Positions 1 to 5,396 of a stretch of 5,861 bases of DNA are shown here, one piece after another. Position numbers and translations under genes: made by a program. Below the pieces are notes generated by a model. The model saw nothing but the letters and a program-made list of their open reading frames with translations. It was not told the DNA's origin and searched no databases. The stretch spans positions 1 to 5,861 of the forward strand of contig CANNLO010000309.1 of the NCBI GenBank assembly GCA_947505055.1, written 5' to 3'. The stretch comes from Methylococcaceae bacterium (GTDB taxonomy: Bacteria; Pseudomonadota; Gammaproteobacteria; Methylococcales; Methylomonadaceae). Position 1 is the stretch's first letter. The number at the start of each line of letters is the position of its first letter.

Positions 1-2
1 GT

Positions 3-260
3 CAGGATCATGTTCACATATTTGTATCCGCGCCGCCAACCATGGCACCCAGTGAAATAATGAGACGAATTAAGGGGCGTAGTTCGATGAAATTGTTTGA
101 AAGTTTTCCCGATTTAAAGAAACGCTATTGGGGGCGACATTTTTGGGCAAGAGGTTACTTTTGTGCAACTTCCGGTGAGTTGACCGAGGAAATGATTAAG
201 AATTACCTGGAACACCACTTTGAACCTAAGGGCGATGATAATTTTAGGACAGAAACATAG
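3..260 (+). CDS. tnpA: IS200/IS605-family Y1 transposase TnpA, 5'-truncated by window edge
   Basis: The open frame continues upstream of the first in-window ATG (base 42) to the window edge, so that ATG is internal and not the start. The 85 visible residues begin QDHVHIFVSAPPT. HVH (bases 9-17) is the HUH metal-binding motif, and the tyrosine at bases 204-206 lies 63 residues after the second histidine, close to the spacing known for single-tyrosine IS200/IS605 transposases. The stretch KKRYWGRHFWARGYF is a family hallmark. Family members are about 130-150 residues, so roughly 50-60 N-terminal residues lie outside the window. The enzyme catalyses single-strand excision and insertion through a 5'-phosphotyrosine. 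One detail: the position four after the tyrosine, usually a metal-binding glutamine, is histidine here (YLEHH). The visible part is intact, so the element may be functional. Confidence 0.93.
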   Translation, partial: QDHVHIFVSAPPTMAPSEIMRRIKGRSSMKLFESFPDLKKRYWGRHFWARGYFCATSGELTEEMIKNYLEHHFEPKGDDNFRTET

Positions 261-278
261 ACGGGTCTTGGGACCCGT
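261..278 (+). repeat. 7-bp perfect hairpin directly after the tnpA stop
   Basis: ACGGGTC (261-267) pairs perfectly with GACCCGT (272-278) around a TTGG loop. It starts at the base after the transposase stop codon and lacks a following T-run, so it is not a classical intrinsic terminator. It may be part of the right-end recognition structure, or an mRNA 3' structure protecting or limiting the tnpA transcript. The pairing is seen directly; the role is inferred. Confidence 0.5.
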
Positions 279-305
279 ATCCCGACTTTAGTTGATAGAT
301 CTAGC

Positions 306-325
306 CCACCAGCTTTAGCTGGTGG
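306..325 (+). repeat. Perfect 8-bp subterminal hairpin of the IS right end
   Basis: CCACCAGC (306-313) and GCTGGTGG (318-325) form a perfect stem with a TTTA loop, followed by TTGTTTA. In IS200/IS605 elements such a hairpin about 5-10 bases inside the right cleavage site is bound by TnpA. Its GC-rich stem and T-rich tail could also weakly terminate transcription leaving tnpA, which would separate the element from the exporter operon starting at 463. Confidence 0.7.
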
Positions 326-399
326 TTGTTTAGTGCGAGTTACCTAAGTTTTGATAGCGTCTGATTACGTGGCTTTGTGAGTATAAAAAGTGATAGATT

Positions 400-428
400 T
401 TGGTTAAAACGGGAATTACTGCTAAATT
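400..428 (+). promoter_or_regulatory. Weak candidate promoter for the devBCA operon
   Basis: TTGGTT (400-405) and TAAATT (423-428) are separated by 17 bases and could act as -35 and -10 boxes, though each matches the sigma-70 consensus only partly (3/6 and 4/6). Alternative -10 boxes TATCAT (442-447) and CATAAT (445-450) match better (5/6 each) but have no good -35 partner and would leave a very short leader. TGGTTA (401-406) and TAACCA (433-438) are inverted copies flanking the pair and could be an operator. The region between the IS end and base 463 must hold the operon promoter unless transcription enters from the element. Confidence 0.25.
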
Positions 429-462
429 TATCTAACCACCGTATCATAATAGGATTGTATGA

Positions 463-1401
463 ATGTATTTTCGTAAACGTCACGCATTTCAGCTAATCGT
501 TTTTTTTGTTCTTAATGCAGTTAGTTTAAGCGGCTTCGCTTTGACCGATTTACTTACTGAAACCAAGCCAGAACTTTCAAAAATATCTGCCAATCAACTT
601 ATGGGCGTCGGTTCTTTGGGGCGTATTGAGCCTCGTACCCGGGTTATTCGTGTGTCACATAATGCGGGTGCTGAAGGCGCTAATTTGCAACAACTCTTCT
701 TCCAGGAAGGCGATCTGGTGCAAAAGGATGATGTGTTGGCATTATTGGCTGATCATAATAAAAGACTGGCGGATATTGAAGTTTCAAAAGCCAAGGTAAA
801 GGTACTTGAAGCAAGATTAACCGTTGAAAAAATCGCTTATGCCTACAATCAGAAAGAGTATGTGCGTTATCAGTCCTTAGTGAAGACGGCGACAGCTAGC
901 GCTTCATTAGCTGACCAAAAACAGCTTTTATTTCAGCAATCGCAGGCAATGGTCGCTCAATTGCTAGCCGAAATCATGGGTGCTACTGCCGACCTTCAGG
1001 TTGCCGAGCAAAATTTGACTAAAACTATAATCAAAGCGCCGCTTACCGGGACTATTATCAAGATAAAAGCGTGGCCCGGAGAAAGGATTGCCGATCTGGG
1101 TTTGTTGGAAATGGCTGATTTGACACAACTTGATGTGGTGGCAGAAGTCTATGAGGCGGATTTGCCAAATGTCCATGTCGGCCAAGCAGCAGAAATCAAA
1201 TTAATTGGTTTTTCTGTGCCTTATAAAGCCCAAGTGCGTGAGCTTGGCTTTCAGGTAAGAAAAAACGATTTAAATGATACCGACCCATTGGCTGACAAAG
1301 ACAACAGAATTATCGAAGTTCGTTTAACTTTGGAAGACAAGGCGGTTATTGATTTACAGCACCAGATTTATCGGCAGGTACAGGTGCGGATATTGCCATG
1401 A
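463..1401 (+). CDS. devB: DevB-type periplasmic adaptor (HlyD/membrane fusion family) of an ABC exporter
   Basis: This 312-residue protein bridges an inner-membrane ABC transporter to a TolC-type outer-membrane duct. Residues 9-26 are a hydrophobic N-terminal anchor or signal. A first half-lipoyl segment with the QEGDLVQKDD turn lies at about 50-95, a coiled-coil hairpin at about 97-187, the second half-lipoyl at 188-215 (IIKAPLTGTIIKI), and a beta-barrel from about 216. The C-terminal part, with NDTDPLADKDNRIIEVRL at 271-288, is typical of DevB rather than generic HlyD. At the hairpin tip R135, L139, S146 and D151 match the RLSD pattern that docks AcrA/MacA adaptors on TolC. The start at 463 is preceded by AGGA (451-454); the ATG at 459 meets a stop after five codons and is excluded. 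It is the first gene of a coupled operon. The export role is firm by family; the cargo is unknown. Confidence 0.9.
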   Translation: MYFRKRHAFQLIVFFVLNAVSLSGFALTDLLTETKPELSKISANQLMGVGSLGRIEPRTRVIRVSHNAGAEGANLQQLFFQEGDLVQKDDVLALLADHNKRLADIEVSKAKVKVLEARLTVEKIAYAYNQKEYVRYQSLVKTATASASLADQKQLLFQQSQAMVAQLLAEIMGATADLQVAEQNLTKTIIKAPLTGTIIKIKAWPGERIADLGLLEMADLTQLDVVAEVYEADLPNVHVGQAAEIKLIGFSVPYKAQVRELGFQVRKNDLNDTDPLADKDNRIIEVRLTLEDKAVIDLQHQIYRQVQVRILP

Positions 1402-2567
1402 ATTTGATAACGGCGATTTCGTTTCCGGCGCGTTTGGCCTGGCGTCAGTTAGTTCATGATCGTACCAAATTGATAGCGGCCATTAGCGGTGTGTTATTTG
1501 CTACCGTATTGGTTTTTATGCAAATAGGATTTAAAGATGCACTTTTTGCCGGAGCTTCTTCCTCGCCCACAAAAATGGATGGCGATCTATTTATTATGCA
1601 TAAACAAACCGAAGCCATGTGGCGCTCGGTGCGCTTTGATCGCACCGAACTGATGCGGACGCTGGGACACCCTGAAGTGGTTTCCGCTTATCCAATGTAT
1701 ATGGGCTTGGCACCCTTTAAAGATAGCGTGACACAAATTAAAAGAACCTTGGTAGTCTATGGCTATGATATAGACGCTCATCTTATGGATATCAAGGAAA
1801 TACAAGACAAGTATGAGCAACTGCGTTTACAGGACACGATTTTGTTTGATGAGTCTTCCCGGCCTGAGTTTGGCCCTATGAGGCAATTAATTGCGGAAGG
1901 AAATGACCTTAACGAAATTAATGATCATAAAGTTAAAACGGTAGGGCTTTTTAAATTGGGTATATCTTTTTCGGCTGACGCTAATGTGGTCACTAGCGAC
2001 TTGAATTTTTTAAGGATTTTTCCCGATAGAAGGCCTGATCAACTCGACTTGGGCGTAATAAGATTAGTGCCAGGCGCCAATAAAGAGCAAGTAAAGGCAG
2101 AGTTGATGGCCAGTTTAAATAAAAATATTAATTTTTTTACCCTTGAGCAATTAGTTGATTCAGAAAAGCTTTATTGGCAGATTAGAACGCCCATCGGATT
2201 TATCTTTGGTTTCGGTACAGTCATGGGTTTGGTCGTCGGTATGGTTATTGTTTACCAAATTCTGTTTACTGACATTACCAATCATTTAAATGAGTTTGCC
2301 ACCTTAAAAGCCATGGGTTATAAAAACGGCTATTTTGTCAGAGTTGTTTTTGCCTCGGCATTTTTTTTGGCCATTTTAGGTTTTATACCCGGATTTATAT
2401 TATCGGCAGGTCTTTATCATTTGGCAGAAGGGAAAATTTTTATGCCCATGCCGATGACTTTGAATAAAATTGTTACCATTTTTTTGTTTATTTTGTCCAT
2501 GTGTGCAACAGCGGGGTTGTTGGCCATGCGTAAACTTAAAGCGGCTAGTCCGGCGGATATGTTCTGA
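1398..2567 (+). CDS. devC: DevC-type ABC transporter permease (FtsX/MacB-like)
   Basis: This 389-residue inner-membrane protein has the FtsX/MacB plan: one N-terminal helix (about 24-46), a large periplasmic domain (about 47-262), then three helices (about 267-290, 313-341 and 357-376). FATLKAMGY (300-308), just after the second helix, is the conserved cytoplasmic coupling segment of this permease class. Members act as homodimers with a separate ATPase and work by mechanotransmission, pushing substrate from the periplasm or outer leaflet through the adaptor into the outer-membrane duct. Its ATG overlaps the devB stop in an ATGA (4 nt), with a GCGGA ribosome site inside devB, pointing to coupled translation. 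Length and helix count agree with cyanobacterial DevC. No damage is seen. It could be called a generic FtsX-like permease, but the B-C-A order supports DevC. Confidence 0.9.
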   Translation: MNLITAISFPARLAWRQLVHDRTKLIAAISGVLFATVLVFMQIGFKDALFAGASSSPTKMDGDLFIMHKQTEAMWRSVRFDRTELMRTLGHPEVVSAYPMYMGLAPFKDSVTQIKRTLVVYGYDIDAHLMDIKEIQDKYEQLRLQDTILFDESSRPEFGPMRQLIAEGNDLNEINDHKVKTVGLFKLGISFSADANVVTSDLNFLRIFPDRRPDQLDLGVIRLVPGANKEQVKAELMASLNKNINFFTLEQLVDSEKLYWQIRTPIGFIFGFGTVMGLVVGMVIVYQILFTDITNHLNEFATLKAMGYKNGYFVRVVFASAFFLAILGFIPGFILSAGLYHLAEGKIFMPMPMTLNKIVTIFLFILSMCATAGLLAMRKLKAASPADMF

Positions 2568-3241
2568 TGGCGGCTATGATTGATGTGCAGAACCTTGATT
2601 TTAGTTACGGCAGCGGGGAGTTAAAAAACCGGGTATTAAAACAGGTGGATCTGACTATTGATGCCGGCGAGATCGTTATCATGACCGGGCCTTCGGGTTC
2701 GGGAAAAACGACTTTGCTGACTATCATTGGCGGATTGCGGCAGGCAGAAGAAGGTAGCGTTTCAGTTTTGGATAAACAGCTGGTAAATAGCGTAGAACAT
2801 ACCAAGGTACAGATACGCCAGCAGATAGGTTATATATTTCAACAGCATAATCTGCTTAAATCTTTGACTGCTGTTCAAAACGTCAGCATGGCTCTAGAGA
2901 TTTATAGCGGCTTAAAGGAGCAAGAACGCCTTAAACGTTCGGCTGAGATGCTTTGCGCTGTAGGCTTGGCAGATCGTCTGCATTACAAGCCTGATCAATT
3001 GTCTGGAGGGCAGCGCCAACGGGTGTCGATTGCACGCGCTTTGGTTGGTAACCCCAAAATAATACTTGCTGATGAGCCCACAGCATCTCTGGATAAGCAA
3101 AGCGGTCACGATGCAGTCGGCATTTTAAAAAAACTGGCCAGAGAATCAAGTACGACTATACTGTTGGTGACCCACGACTACCGGATTCTAGATGTCGCTG
3201 ACCGGATAGTTGAGCTTGAAGATGGAATCATTAAAAACTGA
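2567..3241 (+). CDS. devA: DevA-type ABC transporter ATP-binding protein
   Basis: This 224-residue cytoplasmic ATPase powers the exporter. All nucleotide-binding motifs are intact: Walker A GPSGSGKTT (41-49), Q-loop FQQHNLL (91-97) with Q92, signature LSGGQ (145-149), Walker B IILADEP (165-171) with catalytic E170, D-loop SLD (174-176) and H-loop H203. It belongs to the MacB/LolD/DevA group of small ATPases that pair with FtsX-like permeases. The start codon shares one base with the devC stop (TGATG), with GCGGA about 9 bases upstream, so translation is probably coupled; a second in-frame ATG three codons later (base 2576) is possible. Without its neighbours it could be taken for LolD; the adjacent DevB and DevC settle the assignment. 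Confidence 0.92.
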   Translation: MAAMIDVQNLDFSYGSGELKNRVLKQVDLTIDAGEIVIMTGPSGSGKTTLLTIIGGLRQAEEGSVSVLDKQLVNSVEHTKVQIRQQIGYIFQQHNLLKSLTAVQNVSMALEIYSGLKEQERLKRSAEMLCAVGLADRLHYKPDQLSGGQRQRVSIARALVGNPKIILADEPTASLDKQSGHDAVGILKKLARESSTTILLVTHDYRILDVADRIVELEDGIIKN

Positions 3242-3290
3242 AGATTTTGACAACCTGATTGTGGCGATGCCATTTATATGACATCCATTG

Positions 3291-3318
3291 TTGACACATA
3301 AATTTTAGATAATATATA
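3291..3318 (+). promoter_or_regulatory. Candidate sigma-70 promoter for the tolC-like gene
   Basis: A perfect TTGACA (3291-3296) is followed after 16 bases by TATATA (3313-3318); a closer GATAAT (3308-3313) matches the -10 consensus better but at a spacing of 11. If the 16-base pairing is right, transcription would begin near 3325, leaving only a few bases before the ATG at 3331. A second TTGACA at 3247-3252 lies just after the devA stop but has no good -10 at normal spacing. The outer-membrane gene may thus be transcribed both from here and by read-through from devBCA. Confidence 0.4.
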
Positions 3319-3330
3319 CGAGTAAGCTTT

Positions 3331-4620
3331 ATGCAAATGAATAAAAATGGCCTGATTACCGGCTTGATGAGTGTTTTAACGCTATTCGGTGCTACACAAG
3401 CTTGGGCCGAAACACTGGAAGATGCCTGGGCAAGTGCCATTAACAATAACCATCAAATTAAATCAGCCAAAGCTGATACCAAAACCTCCGAACAGCAGTT
3501 ACACTCGGCAGAAGGTCAGCGCTTACCCGATTTTAATGTCAGTAGCGGTTATACCCAGTATAGTGAAACGCCTGCCGCAAAAGCTCAAATAGCAGGTCAA
3601 TCTGCCCAGTTTAGTACCTCTCAGTCGGGAAGTGTTAAAGCGCAGGCGATAGCATCAGTGCCGATTTACACCAGTGGTCGGATTAGCCATAACATTGATG
3701 CTGCTGAAGCAGCGTTGCAAGCCGTTCAGTCCAATGAAATCACCTCTGTTTTAAATATGAAAATGCAGGTGGCTGAAGCTTATATAGCGGTATTGCGCAT
3801 GGAAAGCGCTTTGCAGGTAGCCCAAAGCCATGTTGATACGCTAGGTTTGCATATGAAGGATGTAAACAATCTTTTTACTCAGGGCATGGTCGCGAAGAAT
3901 GATCTATTAGCGGCCAATGTGGAACTAGTCAATGCCCAGCAGTTGGTTGTGCAGGCTAACAATCAACTGGATATTGCCAAAGCGCACTACAATCAGTTAC
4001 TCGATCGAAATCTGGCTGATGTCGTTAATCTGGCTCATCAGTTTCCGGAGACGCCTCAAGGGTCATTAAGTGAGCTTAGCAGTAATGCATTAAAACAACG
4101 TCCGGAATTAACCGCAATGGCTCAGCAAATTGAATCGCTAGGCGAGCAGGCGCAAAGTGTAAAGTCGGGCTTGATGCCGCAAGTGGCCGTAAATGGCGGT
4201 TATCAATATCAGGAAAATCGCTATCAGGCTTATGAAGGTATGTGGATGGCAAATGTCGGTGTGGAATGGAAGCTTTTTGATGGCAGTTCCGGTCATAAAA
4301 GCGATGCGATTACCGGGCAAGCCATTTCTTTAAAAGAGCATCGTGACGACTTGTCCAGCATGATCGGCTTACAGGTGCGCCAAGCCTGGCTGGATATTCA
4401 GGAAACCCAAAAACGTATCGCTGTGACCAAGCAAGCCATAGCGCAAGCCGATGAGAATTTAAAAGTGACTAACGATCGTTACCAGCATGGCTTATCCACA
4501 AATACCGATGTGCTTAAGGCTGAGGACTTGCGCATCATTACTCAGGGTAATTTTAACAATGCCAAGTATGATGCTGCCTTGGCTACCTTACACATGAGGC
4601 GTGCAGTGGGTGTTTTGTAG
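3331..4620 (+). CDS. TolC-family outer-membrane efflux protein
   Basis: This 429-residue protein is the outer-membrane duct expected for the upstream adaptor-permease-ATPase. A Sec signal peptide covers residues 1-26, with likely cleavage after AWA. The mature part shows the two tandem repeats of the family: long helices at about 120-225 and 335-428, carrying the related turns LFTQGMVAKNDLL (181-193) and RYQHGLSTNTDVL (383-395), and beta-strand segments near 67-115 (VPIYTSGRI) and 283-318 (VEWKLFDGSSG). Homotrimers of such proteins cross the outer membrane and extend into the periplasm. Length is normal for the family. An ATG two codons downstream (3337) is an alternative start; the upstream ribosome site (GAG near 3320) is weak. 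The gap to devA is 89 nt, so co-transcription is plausible but not required. It may also serve other pumps. Confidence 0.9.
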   Translation: MQMNKNGLITGLMSVLTLFGATQAWAETLEDAWASAINNNHQIKSAKADTKTSEQQLHSAEGQRLPDFNVSSGYTQYSETPAAKAQIAGQSAQFSTSQSGSVKAQAIASVPIYTSGRISHNIDAAEAALQAVQSNEITSVLNMKMQVAEAYIAVLRMESALQVAQSHVDTLGLHMKDVNNLFTQGMVAKNDLLAANVELVNAQQLVVQANNQLDIAKAHYNQLLDRNLADVVNLAHQFPETPQGSLSELSSNALKQRPELTAMAQQIESLGEQAQSVKSGLMPQVAVNGGYQYQENRYQAYEGMWMANVGVEWKLFDGSSGHKSDAITGQAISLKEHRDDLSSMIGLQVRQAWLDIQETQKRIAVTKQAIAQADENLKVTNDRYQHGLSTNTDVLKAEDLRIITQGNFNNAKYDAALATLHMRRAVGVL

Positions 4621-4787
4621 AGTAAGGGTATAAATATTGAGCCGATTTTTTTAAAGAAACCTGTATGTCACTAAAATATGTCTATGGATATAGAGTTTTG
4701 CGTAGGCAGATTTGTATTTATTTATTCATATTCACTTTAAACAGATGAATTATAATTAAATTTATTTTTCAAACACCGGAGTCTGTC
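4621..4787 (+). other. Intergenic region between the tolC-like gene and the coiled-coil gene
   Basis: No gene is seen here. The only terminator-like element is a T7 run at about 4647-4653 with no convincing stem before it, so transcription may pass through or end by Rho. The right half is very AT-rich and carries the promoter candidate described separately. Confidence 0.5.
4751..4756 (+). promoter_or_regulatory. Consensus -10 box upstream of the coiled-coil gene
   Basis: TATAAT is a perfect -10 hexamer inside an AT-rich tract (AATTATAATT, 4749-4758, is also a palindrome). There is no good -35: TTCATA (4725-4730) is 20 bases away and TTCACT (4731-4736) only 14. The expected start near 4763 would give a 25-base leader containing the ribosome site GGAG (4778-4781), six bases before the ATG, which fits well. 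Confidence 0.45.
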
Positions 4788-5261
4788 ATGAGCGTCAGTG
4801 CCCTGCATATCTATGAACAACTTACCGATGCCCCGGATGAAAAATCACGGGCGCGAATTATTGCCGAAGCCATTGGTCAACTGGAAGATCGTTATCCGCA
4901 GTTAAAAGAAGTCGCTACCCAACCTCAATTGCGGGAAACAGAGTTGCGGTTGCTTAAGGAGATACAGGAAGTACGGCTTGAAATTAAGGAAGTCGAAGCT
5001 GGTTTAAATAAGAAAATCAGCGAAATCGCAGCCAGTTTGCATAAGGAAATAAGGGGAATCGAAGCCAGTTTGCATAAGGAAATCAGAGAAATTGAAGTCC
5101 GGCTGTCAAAAGAAATCCACGTCATGGATTTAAAAATAGCTGAAAACACCACTAAAATTGCCGAAACCAAAGCCGAGTTAGTGCGTTGGGTGGTTGGAGT
5201 TGGTTTGCTGCAAACTACTTTGCTCACTGGGGTTTTGCTTAGAGTGGCTCATCTTATTTAG
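4788..5261 (+). CDS. Small coiled-coil protein with C-terminal membrane helix (DUF1640-like)
   Basis: The function is unknown. The 157 residues divide into a helical N-terminal region (1-50, SALHIYEQLTDAPDEKSRAR and RYPQLKEVATQPQLRETEL), a charged coiled coil (about 51-130) and a single hydrophobic helix at about 132-153 (WVVGVGLLQTTLLTGVLL). From about 62 to 127 the coil follows an 11-residue period, roughly L-x-K-E-I-x-x-I-E-x-x, with six units. This plan resembles short bacterial proteins annotated as DUF1640 or coiled-coil domain-containing, common in proteobacteria. The C-terminal helix probably anchors it in the inner membrane with the coil in the cytoplasm, but orientation is not shown. 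GGAG at 4778-4781 supports the start. It has its own promoter candidate and is probably not part of the exporter operon. The family assignment rests on memory of similar proteins. Confidence 0.8.
   Translation: MSVSALHIYEQLTDAPDEKSRARIIAEAIGQLEDRYPQLKEVATQPQLRETELRLLKEIQEVRLEIKEVEAGLNKKISEIAASLHKEIRGIEASLHKEIREIEVRLSKEIHVMDLKIAENTTKIAETKAELVRWVVGVGLLQTTLLTGVLLRVAHLI
5030..5083 (+). repeat. 33-bp-period coding repeat inside the coiled-coil gene
   Basis: A 21-base segment (5030-5050) is repeated exactly at 5063-5083, 33 bases later, and the bases between are also largely alike. It encodes two near-identical 11-residue units, LHKEIRGIEAS (84-94) and LHKEIREIEVR (95-105). The identity at DNA level points to recent duplication of one hendecad unit, a likely site of length variation between strains. 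Confidence 0.8.
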
Positions 5262-5396
5262 CATGATACCTAATCTGCTCTTTGTTATTTAAAGGATTGG
5301 ATTTTAACAATTAAGTAAAAGTTCCCAGATATTAGTTGCCTGATACTTCGGTTATACTGGGCTACTCATCCTAAAATAATAACGAGACCAAAACCA
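5262..5396 (+). other. Intergenic region before the ThiF-like gene
   Basis: No gene and no convincing terminator hairpin is seen. TATACT (5353-5358) could be a -10 box (5/6), giving a start near 5365 and a leader of about 30 bases, but there is no -35 at good spacing: TTGCCT (5336-5341) is only 11 bases upstream. GAGA (5384-5387), nine bases before the ATG at 5397, is a modest ribosome site. Confidence 0.35.

Larger units (their letters stand above)
1..331 (+). mobile_element. Right part of an IS200/IS605-family insertion sequence (left part outside window)
   Basis: This stretch holds the 3' part of a Y1 transposase gene followed by about 70 non-coding bases with two hairpins, the second being a perfect 8-bp stem with a TTTA loop. 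IS200/IS605 elements have no terminal inverted repeats; TnpA recognises subterminal hairpins and cuts single-stranded DNA a few bases outside them. The layout here (gene, short spacer, hairpin, then TTGTTTA) is what a right end of this family looks like. The outer boundary is an estimate: the exact cleavage tetra- or pentanucleotide cannot be fixed without the left end or an empty site. No TnpB/IscB-type accessory gene is seen on this side, so a tnpA-only IS200-like element is the simplest reading. Confidence 0.75.

Noticed and set aside
42..260. 72-residue ORF starting at ATG 42 as a complete small gene
   Set aside because: The same frame continues upstream to the window edge and contains the HVH motif needed for transposase activity, so the ATG is internal to tnpA.
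306..332. Hairpin plus T-rich tail as a simple rho-independent terminator
   Set aside because: The tail TTGTTTA is not a proper T-run, and the position after an IS200-type transposase fits a subterminal recognition hairpin better; a minor termination effect is still possible.
459..476. ATG at 459 as the devB start
   Set aside because: This frame reads M-N-V-F-S and then a stop, so it cannot encode the adaptor; the start at 463 opens the full adaptor frame.
3247..3280. TTGACA at 3247-3252 as a strong promoter
   Set aside because: No -10 box lies at 16-18 bases; the nearest AT-rich hexamer (TATATG, 3275-3280) is 22 bases away.
3331..4620. Antisense and alternate-frame ORFs within the exporter genes, for example 3389-3592 and 4138-4320
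   Set aside because: They overlap clearly recognisable protein families in the main frame, lack ribosome sites and show no domain-like composition.
5030..5083. 33-base repeat as a CRISPR or other non-coding array
   Set aside because: The period is an exact multiple of three, lies fully in frame in a coding sequence and matches 11-residue units; there are no variable spacers.
4925..5227. 100-residue reverse-strand ORF opposite the coiled-coil gene
   Set aside because: It is a shadow of the repetitive K/E-rich coil: the complement of lysine and glutamate codons yields a serine/leucine/isoleucine-rich string with no domain, and no ribosome site was found.
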